Source: Debaryomyces hansenii CBS767
Taxonomy: Eukaryota > Ascomycota > Pichiomycetes > Serinales > Debaryomycetaceae
Direction: 5' to 3'
NCBI RefSeq assembly: GCF_000006445.2
Contig: NC_006044.2
Coordinates: 868,001 to 932,000 of the forward strand
DNA: 64,000 bases
How positions within the stretch are numbered: the first letter of the stretch is position 1; every line of letters starts with the position of its first letter. A program made the position numbers and the translations under genes. Below the pieces are notes generated by a model, which saw nothing but the letters and a program-made list of their open reading frames with translations, ran no database searches and was not told where the DNA came from. This document shows, piece after piece, positions 36,279 to 45,976 of the stretch.

Positions 36279-36875
36279 TTATAACACAACACACTTCTTC
36301 TTCTTTTCCTTCTTTTCCTTAGTCTTCAACGAGGCTCTGGTAGCAGCTTCGAACACTTCTCTGACACCTTCTCCAGTTCTGGCGGAACATTCCAAATAGT
36401 AACTAGTACCAATCTTTTGGGCGACCGCTTGACCTTCGGAGGTAGAGACAGGTTGTTGTTGTTGTTGACTTAATTGATGGATAGTGTTTTGGTCGTTTCT
36501 TAAATCAGACTTACAACCAACCAAGATGATTGGAACACCTTGACAGAAATGTAACACTTCCGAGATCCACTTTTCTAATACGTTATCCAACGAGTCAGGC
36601 GAGTCGATGGAGAAACATATTAAAATAACATTGGAGTCTGGGTAGGACAAAGGTCTCAATCTATCGTAATCTTCTTGACCGGCAGTATCCCACAAGGCCA
36701 ATTCAACCTTTCTGCCATCAACTTCGACGTCAGCCACGTAGTTTTCGAAAACAGTTGGGACGTAAACTTCTGGGAATGTACCTTTGGAAAACACAATCAA
36801 CAAACAAGTTTTACCACAAGCACCATCACCAACGATAACTAATTTTCTACGGATTTCAGCTGGAGGAGGAACCAT
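36279..36875 (-). CDS. RHO1: Rho-type GTPase Rho1
   Basis: A 198-residue Rho GTPase. It has GDGACGKT (P loop, residues 17-24), the effector loop [18 protein letters not shown] (switch II), the Rho insert region with a QLSQQQQQP stretch, and CSARTG. The C terminus is a Lys-rich polybasic region followed by CVVL, a CAAX box ending in Leu that directs geranylgeranylation. Rho1 is the regulatory subunit of beta-1,3-glucan synthase and activates Pkc1 and formins at the plasma membrane. The ATG lies 7 nt after a splice-acceptor-like site (see the intron entry), and the N terminus ([15 protein letters not shown]) aligns with Rho1 proteins of related yeasts, so the coding sequence is complete without an upstream exon. 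Confidence 0.97.
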   Translation of the reverse strand: MVPPPAEIRRKLVIVGDGACGKTCLLIVFSKGTFPEVYVPTVFENYVADVEVDGRKVELALWDTAGQEDYDRLRPLSYPDSNVILICFSIDSPDSLDNVLEKWISEVLHFCQGVPIILVGCKSDLRNDQNTIHQLSQQQQQPVSTSEGQAVAQKIGTSYYLECSARTGEGVREVFEAATRASLKTKEKKEKKKKCVVL

Positions 36876-36882
36876 TATGCAA

Positions 36883-37396
36883 CTAGAAATTTGTTAGTAT
36901 ATTGTTATTTTATTCACCCGGAATCAATATCAAATCGCAGGGCTGCACCCGTCAAATGTCTGTTTGCTCGATCTTCTTCAAAACAAGTGCGGATTGTCAG
37001 ATCGAGAGGGGTCGAAAAACTCCGTGTAATGACAAACCATCATCTCCGAACCTGTTTGACACTCCCATCGACCCAACCCGTCTCATAATCCCATCTATGG
37101 CGACCAGTCGTTCCCCAGTCGTCTTTTCTGTCGAAAGGAGGTGTTTGTTGTATCGCATCCCTATCACCACCACCGACATTCTTCCAGGCCTTTAAGTCCG
37201 GTAATCACCGCAATATCACCCCAAACAATCGATCTGCCATCCACAAGGCCTCTGGATAACTCTCCGTCCTCCTCAACTGCGATTCCCGTCACTTTGTTCT
37301 TGATCGCTTCCCGCTTGATGTCCTGATCCCATGGGTGTGTCCTGCGATTCAAAATAATCAATTAATCAATCATATTGACCGAATTGTTCAACGTAC
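36883..37396 (-). other. candidate 5'-UTR intron of RHO1
   Basis: On the minus strand, TACTAAC (36893-36899) is followed by AAATTTCTAG ending at 36883, the same branch-to-acceptor spacing as the other introns here. A matching donor GTACGT lies at 37391-37396, giving a 514-bp intron. The branch point and acceptor are convincing; the donor is only the best candidate I found. A minus-strand frame (37164-37361) lies inside and I cannot assign it. Confidence 0.5.
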
Positions 37397-37587
37397 CTAT
37401 TATTATGTATATGCTATACTTTGATTATAAAATAAATAAATCTAATACAATAATATGTTGTATTTTATCAATAGTATATAAAGATATTGGAAGAACAGAT
37501 TGATATTTAATACAAATTAGCCGCCCTTTTCGATTCAAAAATTTCATTCTAAGGCACACGCGACATTTCTACTTCCAACTACATTGT

Positions 37588-37610
37588 TGTCGCGCGATGT
37601 CGCGCGACAT
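37588..37610. repeat. GC-rich palindrome
   Basis: TGTCGCGCGA (37588-37597) and its reverse complement TCGCGCGACA (37600-37609) flank TG. An overlapping 14-bp perfect palindrome, ATGTCGCGCGACAT, occupies 37597-37610. It strongly resembles the element at 27003-27024. Confidence 0.85.
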
Positions 37611-37961
37611 TGGGCCAAATCATAATACAGCAAGTGAGGTCGGCGCAGTGCCAACAATCATAGAACAATCCAGGATAGATGCTACGAGTGAGGGAGTAGT
37701 CAAAGGCGCGAAGGGTGTGGTAGTATAGGTGTCGTAGAATATGTAGAGTACGAAGTGTGCGTAGAGTATTAAATATATAGAGTGTTAGTATACAAAAGTA
37801 GGGGTAGATAGAGTATCAGTAAATGAAGGATAAAGTATATGAAGTATATATGATATATGAAGTATGTAGTATGTATATGTAGTGTAAAAGTAGTATGTTA
37901 TTAATAGTTGCTCTATACACAGGTTGGAGCAGATCAAAGGGCTGGGAGCAGGGACGATATG

Positions 37962-37980
37962 GATGTCGCGATGTCGCGAT
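37962..37980. repeat. GATGTCGC tandem
   Basis: GATGTCGC is repeated twice head to tail and followed by GATATCGC, a third diverged unit. Same core word as the palindromes at 27003 and 37588. Confidence 0.75.
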
Positions 37981-38182
37981 ATCGCATATGGCAGTATGAT
38001 GCAATGGCACACAGAGTGAATGTAGCGTACATGGGCCATCGTGGCCTCGATCGCAGTGAGGAAAAACAATACAGGTATACTTCCGAAAATGGTCGTGTAT
38101 ACGGTACAAAGGATGTATCCGATACTTAGATCAGGTGATATTACACGTGATGGGTTGCACTGGGAGAGACGTACTAGGTGGA

Positions 38183-39352
38183 CTAGTGGTCGGCACCTTT
38201 GGATGGTTCGTCTGATGGTTCGTCTGATGATTCAGACAATACAGGCTGTTCAGACAATACAGGTTGTTCAGACAGCACAGGTTGTTCAGACAATACAGGT
38301 TGTTCAGACTGCTCAGACAGCACAGGCTGCTCAGAGACCTCAGATGGCTCAATGGATTTCTCTGGGTCAGACCCGTGTGTGAGCTTGCCCTTCACCTTTC
38401 TTGGTGGAAGAACCTCGTTAAAGGCCTTCCCCCAGTCCTTGTCGTTCTCAAACCACTTGCAACACAATTCAAATACATGTGACGTGGCTAGAACCTGTCT
38501 TCCGTTCATCTTAATGAATTTGTCGATGGGCAATCTGCCGATTTTAAGACCAAGCGATTGGGCCTTGTTAAGACACAAGTTCTTGTACCTGTTTTTGTCC
38601 ACAATGCCGCCAATTATATACGTGTGGTGTGGCTCGAGGGTGTCGATAACCTCGTCGGTGTCGGCCGTCAAATACACATACTTGCTGAGAGCTTGTTTGT
38701 CGTCCATTGGCAATATATCCTCTAATTTATCGTTTTCGACAAATGTCACGTTGGTCCACTTGTCGTACTGCGGAATGGCCTTTTCGAATCGTTTCTTCAA
38801 GTTCTTGTTGAATGACGTGATGTCCAATTGCACGTCGTACGTGCTGTGTTTCTTGGCCGAGTACGATCTGGTGATCTGGTTCGACAATGACACGATCTCC
38901 TTGTCGTTCATAAGCGAGTCAAATTCACAGTCCATTATTATTTTAACGTCGGTATCTATCTGTTCTTGAGGTGCTACCTTGGCTCGCTTCATCTGATGAT
39001 AGTTGTAGAGCTCTTCGTTTGTTTCCCCATTGGCTTCGGCCTCTTTTATGCGTTCCTTACGACGTTCTCTGGCTGCCTTCTTCTTTTCTCTTTTCTTCTG
39101 TTTGTATTCATCTTTGGTTTCCTCCCAACGTTGCTGTTTCAATTGTCTCTTGTATTCTCGTTTGGTCATACCCTCTGGTACAACTACCTTCTGCCGCTTA
39201 AAATCATCTTTCTCGACTTCGGATCCGCTTCTTTTTTGCGATTGTTCGGTATCCTGATTTTCCATCTCCTTCGAAATGATGGCGTCTGCCTGTACTATAT
39301 CTACGTTATTATCTGCCATTTGACTATCAATAGCATCAACATTATAATTCAT
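38183..39352 (-). CDS. TRM10: tRNA (guanine-N1)-methyltransferase Trm10
   Basis: A 389-residue SPOUT methyltransferase that makes m1G at position 9 of tRNAs. The N terminus is charged and Lys/Arg/Glu-rich (KREYKRQLKQQRWEE, KKREKKKAARERRKER). The catalytic domain contains IIMDCEFDSLM, VYLTADTDEVID, YIIGGIVDKNRYKN, GLKIGRLPIDKFI and the conserved VLATSHVFELCCKW. After the domain comes a repeat tail of five SEQPVL units and one partial, encoded by an 18-bp minisatellite, then SDEPSDEPS. S. cerevisiae Trm10 is 293 residues; the excess is in the two ends. A second Met 11 codons on (39319) could also start translation. Confidence 0.94.
   Translation of the reverse strand: MNYNVDAIDSQMADNNVDIVQADAIISKEMENQDTEQSQKRSGSEVEKDDFKRQKVVVPEGMTKREYKRQLKQQRWEETKDEYKQKKREKKKAARERRKERIKEAEANGETNEELYNYHQMKRAKVAPQEQIDTDVKIIMDCEFDSLMNDKEIVSLSNQITRSYSAKKHSTYDVQLDITSFNKNLKKRFEKAIPQYDKWTNVTFVENDKLEDILPMDDKQALSKYVYLTADTDEVIDTLEPHHTYIIGGIVDKNRYKNLCLNKAQSLGLKIGRLPIDKFIKMNGRQVLATSHVFELCCKWFENDKDWGKAFNEVLPPRKVKGKLTHGSDPEKSIEPSEVSEQPVLSEQSEQPVLSEQPVLSEQPVLSEQPVLSESSDEPSDEPSKGADH
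38231..38329. repeat. 18-bp coding minisatellite in TRM10
   Basis: Five 18-bp units of the TTCAGACAATACAGG(C/T)TG type (38231-38302 and 38312-38329) with one 9-bp partial unit at 38303-38311. Each full unit encodes SEQPVL on the minus strand. Unit length keeps frame, so copy number can vary without breaking the gene. Confidence 0.9.
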
Positions 39353-39520
39353 CTTGAAAAAAAATTTATCTCGCAGATTTTGACTTGAAAGATTACATAC
39401 ACGACTGCAAAATGATTTATGTACATATAAAACAGTGTTTACAAAGACTAGCTACAAGCTTGTAAGCTGCATACACCAATAATGAATGTCCTGATGTTAC
39501 ATTCATCGATATTCTTCTTT

Positions 39521-42292
39521 TCATTCAAATATTGGATTATTTAGGTCGGTTTCAAGACGATCACTAATAGTAGTCTGAAGTTGTTGATTAAAATACCCAA
39601 TTGGATCAAAATCTCCGGATAAAAGCTCCATTGGATCATACTTCAGTGCCATAACCAGGAGCCACATTTGGTCAATCTCTTCGTTATTAGGGTAGATAAA
39701 ATCCTGAAGCGGGGACTCATTGGACATCATCGACGGAGGGAAGTCTAAGTTGGAACCAAGATCAGTGTTAGTGTCAATATTCGTTTTCGTTTTCGTTTTA
39801 TTTTCATTATCATTAGTAGGAAAAGTATTTCCGACAACCGTGCCACGTCTAGACTTGCTCGATGAATTGTAGGTTGCAGTCTCGATATCTACATCTACAG
39901 AATCTCGATAGTTAACTATCGTCTCTAGGTCTTTGCCCAAAGAATACGTTAACGTTTCCATATCATCTAGTTGTAAGTTATTAAGTTTTAGCCGATTTAT
40001 GCCTCGTGAATTTGCTGGAATATTACTGTAAAACTCAGGATTGTTGATAATTGATAAAAGGTATTTCTGAGCCTGTACCACCCTCCACGCATAAAAGTAT
40101 CGATCTGAAATCTTGGACATTAAACCAAGCAAAAGGTTTCCAATTGTTTTGTTGTTCTTCAATAAATTCGAAATTTTGTCAAACTTCTTTCGATACTCCA
40201 CGTATTCCTTCATAAGACGTGGATGATCGTAATTGCTCAGCATGTCGTGATACTTGTACCCAATTCTTACAGAAAATGCAAGATTAAATTGATTAAATTT
40301 GTGAATCGCCATCTGAGTATGTGGGTTAAGGATAAGCCCATCATTGCTTAACTTTCCATGGAGTACCGCAAAAATATATGGTAACAAATCGTTTTGGAAA
40401 ATCACATAACATTTCTTGAAATAAAAAAACATGATATCAAACCTCGATTTATTTTCATAATGGAGATATATATGATGATATAATATCAAAAACGAACCTT
40501 TAAGAGCAATAAATATTCTCGCATTAACCACGTCAATATATCGTCTGCAAATGGAGCTATTACTTGACACTTGCTCTAGGGTGGAAAAGTCTTCTCGACA
40601 AACTCTCTCTACTTCATTTAGTTTCTGTGTCAACTCATTCATGGAATAAGATCCATGAATATCCAGAAAACTATCGACAATGTCTCTGATTGTATTTAAC
40701 CTATAATTAAACCACCCAAATGTCTGAGAAATAGCTTTCTCCAATTCTGCATTATCTGAAGTCATATTATTTTCTGTGGAGTATGGAATGCTAACATCAT
40801 AATGCCTAGTATCAATTGACATTGGATTACCAGCATGGAAACAATGTATAATATCAGTCCGGACTAGGAAATGCCACATCCTTCTCCCTAAATTATTTAT
40901 TCGTTCGTCATTACATACATCTTTAAACTTATCAGGCTCCCTATTCAACCCTAATGCATATGCCATCTGAATAAGAACAGCCGTAGATACCTGAGAATCA
41001 CCACCATCTGTTCCGTCGCCATCTTCTGGTGCTGCACTGTGATATATTCTCATAAATAATGTAGCCTGAAACACCGTTAAATTAGTCTTCCGCGATATTT
41101 CAAACCGATCCAAACAGAGCTGTGCCATTTCTATGATTATTACATTAACTGGATTCATAAATAAATATTTTAAATCGTTTATGGTGTGTGATGGATCATT
41201 GGAATGGATTATCTTTTCATTCATACACTTTCTATTGGAAAATAATGATAAATAAGTAAATCTCAATATTATTAAACAGGTCGCAACATGTGCTAAGTCT
41301 AATCGTTTTATAATCCTTATGTATTGAAAAGGTTCGTCTTCATAACTTTTAGTTCCTAGAATTCTCACCATATCAGCTGTAAAGTAACCCTTATCAACAA
41401 ACGGCATAAATGGATAAAGTGTTTCGAAAAACTTATCAATCAATTTCCATACTACTCTCTTTTTTGGCATTATTGTTTTGATGTTTTCAATCAACTTTAA
41501 TTCAGGATCAAATTTCCCTTCAAATAACGTACTCGTCAAAGTTGATGTACTGAGTTCTATTTTATTCGCTGATTCACTATTATCTGCTCGAATGGTTAAC
41601 AACTTCTTGTATGGAACTAGTTCTTCGTAACCTTCGACTTTTAATAATTTGCTAATAAATTCACCATCTGGTATTCCATGTTTTCCATTTCTAGATGATA
41701 ATGCATTTATATTTTCTTGACTTACATTGGCACTTTTAATAAAACACCAGAGAGGTGCTGGATGTTCTGTAACATATTGGCAAACCTTATATAAACAGGG
41801 ATCTTTTTTCAATAAACTTCCCCAATAAAGTGGAGTAAAGCATAACCTTCTTGACTCGTCCTTGACATGGATAGGCGTATAACCTTCATGGAAGTTCACC
41901 ATATCATCTTCGGGTCCAATAGGATTAGAAAAATGTGGATTAAAAGCAGGCATCACGTAATCTTGGGCATAACATTCTGCCGTCGATGATTGTGGCCCAC
42001 TTTGGCCCAGCTTGCTGGAAGAGGTCAGGGATTTCGTACCCTTATAACCCTCATGACTATCAGGTGTATTCTTCATCTTCTGTTTAGTTGATTTCTGTCT
42101 TTTTAATCTCGTGTTATCATCATCTGCAAATGATATTGGTTGCCATTTGTTATCGTAACTGCATTCATTACCAACGTTCGAATTGACACAAGATGAACAT
42201 GGTAATTCTTTATTACATTTGATTTTTCTTTTCTTACATCTTGTACAAACCAACGTTGGCTTATTTCGTTTCTTCGGGTGATCCACGTTCAT
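39521..42292 (-). CDS. Zn2Cys6 transcription factor, paralogue 1 of a tandem trio
   Basis: A 923-residue regulator. The zinc cluster lies at residues 16-44 (Cys16, 19, 26, 32, 35, 44; CX2CX6CX5CX2CX8C), preceded by a basic stretch. A fungal-specific regulatory domain follows, with PKKRVVWKLIDKFFETLYPF (about residue 275), HSAAPEDGDGTDGGDSQ and MAYALGLNREPDKF. These segments recur in the next two genes, so the three are tandem duplicates. The overall plan and segments such as GSLLKKDPCLYKV recall Hap1-type regulators, but I cannot name a target pathway. It is the shortest copy and lacks the FSELPLDQ-type tail found in the other two. Confidence 0.88.
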   Translation of the reverse strand: MNVDHPKKRNKPTLVCTRCKKRKIKCNKELPCSSCVNSNVGNECSYDNKWQPISFADDDNTRLKRQKSTKQKMKNTPDSHEGYKGTKSLTSSSKLGQSGPQSSTAECYAQDYVMPAFNPHFSNPIGPEDDMVNFHEGYTPIHVKDESRRLCFTPLYWGSLLKKDPCLYKVCQYVTEHPAPLWCFIKSANVSQENINALSSRNGKHGIPDGEFISKLLKVEGYEELVPYKKLLTIRADNSESANKIELSTSTLTSTLFEGKFDPELKLIENIKTIMPKKRVVWKLIDKFFETLYPFMPFVDKGYFTADMVRILGTKSYEDEPFQYIRIIKRLDLAHVATCLIILRFTYLSLFSNRKCMNEKIIHSNDPSHTINDLKYLFMNPVNVIIIEMAQLCLDRFEISRKTNLTVFQATLFMRIYHSAAPEDGDGTDGGDSQVSTAVLIQMAYALGLNREPDKFKDVCNDERINNLGRRMWHFLVRTDIIHCFHAGNPMSIDTRHYDVSIPYSTENNMTSDNAELEKAISQTFGWFNYRLNTIRDIVDSFLDIHGSYSMNELTQKLNEVERVCREDFSTLEQVSSNSSICRRYIDVVNARIFIALKGSFLILYHHIYLHYENKSRFDIMFFYFKKCYVIFQNDLLPYIFAVLHGKLSNDGLILNPHTQMAIHKFNQFNLAFSVRIGYKYHDMLSNYDHPRLMKEYVEYRKKFDKISNLLKNNKTIGNLLLGLMSKISDRYFYAWRVVQAQKYLLSIINNPEFYSNIPANSRGINRLKLNNLQLDDMETLTYSLGKDLETIVNYRDSVDVDIETATYNSSSKSRRGTVVGNTFPTNDNENKTKTKTNIDTNTDLGSNLDFPPSMMSNESPLQDFIYPNNEEIDQMWLLVMALKYDPMELLSGDFDPIGYFNQQLQTTISDRLETDLNNPIFE

Positions 42293-42453
42293 TTACCTTC
42301 ATTAATCATTAAGGTAATGGTTAATTAATTACAAAGTAAATGAAATTTACCTATCGGGGCTTTCTCGTGATTCTTTTTCTTACGTTTTGAGAAACATTTA
42401 TTTTTCAGCCTTATATATTAAATACCTAAACCATATTAAATATGTACATCATC

Positions 42454-45400
42454 TTAAATACCTACATTATCGGTGTTATTGAATACTTGGTCAAGGGGTA
42501 ACTCGCTGAAAATATCAAAATGGATAGCCTGCTCCAAATCGAAACCATATCTATCGATATTGGAGTTGTTATTCTGGCTTGAGAATGGAGTGGTCGCTTC
42601 CTGAGACTTGTTAAACCCCGTAGCCATAGGTCCTTTTTGAGACGATTCATTATTATCCATAAAACTAACACCGGGAGAATTTGTGAAACCATTTGCCATT
42701 CTTTGAGAATCATAACTCAAAGGATCACCGCTTTCTGGAATACCACTATCGAACATTTTATTATCATATTTTACAGAAAGCATTTGGAACCACAATTTAT
42801 CAATTTCTGCATTATCAACATAATTAGATTCGAAGCCTTTATAAATATTCTTATTCTTCAATCTTGAATCGCCATCGTTCTTATCAATATTATAAGTAGT
42901 CGGTCTAAAATTTGGAGTGGTTGCATAATTGTTTTCAGTACTAGGATTCAGTCTGGTACTGGGTGTCACGCTTTCCGAATAGAAGATGTTACAGAATTCG
43001 GATTGAAATTCGTTGGAAGTCGTTTCAAATTTACCAACCTTGTTTAAGGTTGTTTCGCAGATTTTAATGAGCTCCTCCATTTGTTCGATTGTGAAACGTT
43101 GAACGCAGAGATGGCTCGCCTCTTCGTATTTATCCACATAGAAATCTTTGTTTGTAATTGTTTTCAATAAATAGGTATGACCTTTTGTGATTCTCCAAGC
43201 ATAATAGTATCTATTACTAATCTTTGAAATGGCTTCAATTGAAAATTCTGCACATCTAGTTAAATACATGGATAATTTGCACAAAAGCCTAAAATTTAAG
43301 CGATACTCCAGATCAATGATCATCTTCTCGTTATGCCGATTGTCGCGAGTCATACTATATATGATGAAGTTGGTCTTCACCAAGCATGCGAGATTTACTT
43401 GGTTTGATTTGTGAATAGTCATCTCAAGAGTCGGATTAATAACGAAGTCACAAATCATATCACTATTACCTAACAAATCAAAGTAACGTGGCATAATGTC
43501 TCTAGTAGCGATTAATATCATCTTTTTGAGATAGAAAAATGATAAATTCACATCTTTCTCTTCATAATAAAGATATAAGTGAAAATAAAGCGAAACAAAA
43601 AAAGCATTAATTGACAAATATATTTTTGTTCTGAAGTTCCTAGTGAATACGTATGCATGACAATTTTTCTCGAGAGGCTTTAAACATTCATCCAAATTAC
43701 CATATTCATCGTTCAAAATTATTTCAAGATCTGACAACAATTTAGTCAATTCTGACATTTTCGTTTTGCCATTAACATTCAATACAAGTAATAGAATCTC
43801 TCTCATCCGTATACAAGCCCCACCACAAGAAAAAAAGGCTTGTGTAACATTTTTATCCATACCAGGGTCAAGTGTATTCTCGTTTCCCTCTTCGAAAAAT
43901 GGTATTTTAGTATCGAAAAACATACTATCAACAGACAACGGATTGCCAAAACAAAATCCGAGGTACGAATCAAGAAAACATAACGAATGCCATATCTTTC
44001 TTCCTAAGTGATTCATTTTAGGATCATTACAAACATCAGGGAAGTTATCTGGTTCTCTATTTAAACCTAGTGAGTAGGCCATTTGGATCAACATCGCAGT
44101 CAACACTTGGGCATCCCCACCATCAGCACCATCGCCGTCTTCAGGGGCATACATATGATATAGTCTCATATACAAGCCCAACTGCAAAACCGGAAAGCTA
44201 GATTTTCTTAGCAATTGGAATTGATCCAAACATAATTGAGCAACATCAATTGTATTGATATTAATTGGGTTCGATAATAAGAATTTGATATCTTGAGCTT
44301 CTGGGCTTGGGTCGGTAGTGTTTAGCCGTTCCTCATTCACTGAACTTTTATTGCAGAATAAAGATAGGTATGATAATCTTAAAACTACCAATAGTATTCC
44401 AATGTGAGCCAAATCTAGCCTTCTTTCAACCTTTACTTGTTGGATTTTCGTATCCTCAAAAGACTTAGGCCCTAGTATTTTACTGATATCCCTAATAAGT
44501 GACTCTTCGTCTATAAACGGCATAAATGGGTATAACCAAGCAAAGTACCTATCAATAAGTTTCCAAATAACTTTTCTTGTGGGCAATATTATTTGAATTT
44601 TGTCGATAAGATGTAATTGAATTTTATCACTGAGTCTCAATTCTTTACCAGCTTGTCCTTCATAAAATGTAAGTCCTAATGGTAATGCATTCTCATTCAA
44701 CTTTGATTTCTTGTTGTACAGATCTGTTCTCGCTTTCAAGACATTCGTATAAGGAACCATATCATCATATCCATCAGTTTCTAAGGCCCTCTTTTTGAAG
44801 TATGCCTCAGCGTTATCTGACTTGTCACCATAAAACGTAGACGTAATAACATTTGTGTTTTCTTGCGTAACCTCATGTCTTGATTGTGAAAACATCATAC
44901 TGAAATTATTTTCTCTGGATGACTTCTCCTTTTGCTCAATCATGTAATCCCATAAAATTCTCAATCCGGAGTCCTTCTTCATTAATGAAGACCATGCGAA
45001 TGGTCCAAAGCTGATACGTCTCATGGGTTCTTGTACATGAATGGAAGTATAATTCTCATAAAAATTGATCGTCTCGTTCTCATCTCCGTACGGATTAATA
45101 CCACTGAGCGATTCGCGATCAGACCTACTTGACCTAGTACTCTGAGTGGACGAACTATTCAAAGAATCAACCGAGCTGGGTGTATTTCCGAACAGAATAT
45201 CACATTGAGCACCCTCAGCTTTTCCAGAATTTATGTCCAGCATATTCCAGTTAATTGGAGGCAATTGAATCGACGCGTTGTTCTTCTTCACTGGATATGG
45301 GGATAGTTTAATTGGCGAACCTATTGGTGACATCATTTCAGACTTGATACCCACAGAGTCTCCAGCACCCAACAGCTTGATGTCATTGAACTTCGGATCA

Positions 45401-45783
45401 AGCTTAGATTGCGACGTCAGTGCTTTCAATAGGCTCTCAATTTGTTGCAAGCGCCCCTTTAGATCATCTAACTCTTCTTTGGGTATCGTCACCTCTTCCG
45501 GCGTATTGGGGTTATGACTAATATTCGAATGTTTGCCATTGCTCATGCCGCCATCGCTTGCAGCAAATGTCATCGGATTTTTGGCACTATGAATATAAGG
45601 AAGTGAACCATTATTAGAGTCATTTTCTGAAATCCCATTATTTTGATATACACATGAACTCGTTATCTTTGCCCTGATACATTGGGAACATGGATGGCCC
45701 TTATCACATCTAATCTTTTTCTTCTTACAATTATCGCATACAAGGCTCGCCCTCTTACGCTTTCTTAGACTTGGATCACTCAT
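42454..45783 (-). CDS. Zn2Cys6 transcription factor, paralogue 2 of a tandem trio
   Basis: An 1109-residue regulator. The zinc cluster spans residues 16-44 with the same CX2CX6CX5CX2CX8C spacing. A likely dimerisation coiled coil follows (EELDDLKGRLQQIESLLKAL, about residues 100-120). A Ser-rich linker precedes the block ISFGPFAWSSLMKKDSGLR and the regulatory domain TRKVIWKLIDRYFAWLYPFM, APEDGDGADGGDAQ and MAYSLGLNREPDNF. The C terminus ends in an acidic-hydrophobic motif, FDIFSELPLDQVF, that looks like an activation domain and is shared with paralogue 3. Probably Hap1-like in family; regulated genes unknown. Confidence 0.9.
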   Translation of the reverse strand: MSDPSLRKRKRASLVCDNCKKKKIRCDKGHPCSQCIRAKITSSCVYQNNGISENDSNNGSLPYIHSAKNPMTFAASDGGMSNGKHSNISHNPNTPEEVTIPKEELDDLKGRLQQIESLLKALTSQSKLDPKFNDIKLLGAGDSVGIKSEMMSPIGSPIKLSPYPVKKNNASIQLPPINWNMLDINSGKAEGAQCDILFGNTPSSVDSLNSSSTQSTRSSRSDRESLSGINPYGDENETINFYENYTSIHVQEPMRRISFGPFAWSSLMKKDSGLRILWDYMIEQKEKSSRENNFSMMFSQSRHEVTQENTNVITSTFYGDKSDNAEAYFKKRALETDGYDDMVPYTNVLKARTDLYNKKSKLNENALPLGLTFYEGQAGKELRLSDKIQLHLIDKIQIILPTRKVIWKLIDRYFAWLYPFMPFIDEESLIRDISKILGPKSFEDTKIQQVKVERRLDLAHIGILLVVLRLSYLSLFCNKSSVNEERLNTTDPSPEAQDIKFLLSNPININTIDVAQLCLDQFQLLRKSSFPVLQLGLYMRLYHMYAPEDGDGADGGDAQVLTAMLIQMAYSLGLNREPDNFPDVCNDPKMNHLGRKIWHSLCFLDSYLGFCFGNPLSVDSMFFDTKIPFFEEGNENTLDPGMDKNVTQAFFSCGGACIRMREILLLVLNVNGKTKMSELTKLLSDLEIILNDEYGNLDECLKPLEKNCHAYVFTRNFRTKIYLSINAFFVSLYFHLYLYYEEKDVNLSFFYLKKMILIATRDIMPRYFDLLGNSDMICDFVINPTLEMTIHKSNQVNLACLVKTNFIIYSMTRDNRHNEKMIIDLEYRLNFRLLCKLSMYLTRCAEFSIEAISKISNRYYYAWRITKGHTYLLKTITNKDFYVDKYEEASHLCVQRFTIEQMEELIKICETTLNKVGKFETTSNEFQSEFCNIFYSESVTPSTRLNPSTENNYATTPNFRPTTYNIDKNDGDSRLKNKNIYKGFESNYVDNAEIDKLWFQMLSVKYDNKMFDSGIPESGDPLSYDSQRMANGFTNSPGVSFMDNNESSQKGPMATGFNKSQEATTPFSSQNNNSNIDRYGFDLEQAIHFDIFSELPLDQVFNNTDNVGI

Positions 45784-45976
45784 CAGCGGTATAGCTACTA
45801 TTTTTGAATTAGAAACCCTCAGGACGTCTAATGTCTAGAAGGAAAGAAATAATACAACAATGTCTTCTGAATGAAGACTATATGATGAATTAATAATCTA
45901 CAATGCGGACTTAACCCAAAATAGAAGTATTCCGAAGCCGTGATAATCCCATAAAAATCTATTACACAAAGATACA

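Larger units (their letters stand above)
37397..38182. other. intergenic region with GC-rich palindromes
   Basis: Between RHO1 (its promoter) and the 3' end of TRM10. It begins AT-rich, contains the 37588-37610 palindrome and the 37962-37980 GATGTCGC tandem, and between them a purine/TA-rich stretch with repeated AGTAT(G)TAG-like words (about 37690-37890). No convincing gene. Confidence 0.45.

Noticed and set aside
37164..37361. 65-codon minus-strand frame upstream of RHO1
   Set aside because: Looks protein-like but falls inside the likely RHO1 leader intron and matches nothing known; reported only as part of that finding.
38199..38969. 256-codon plus-strand frame beginning with SDG/DNTGCS repeats
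   Set aside because: Antisense to TRM10; its repeats are the complement of the SEQPVL minisatellite.
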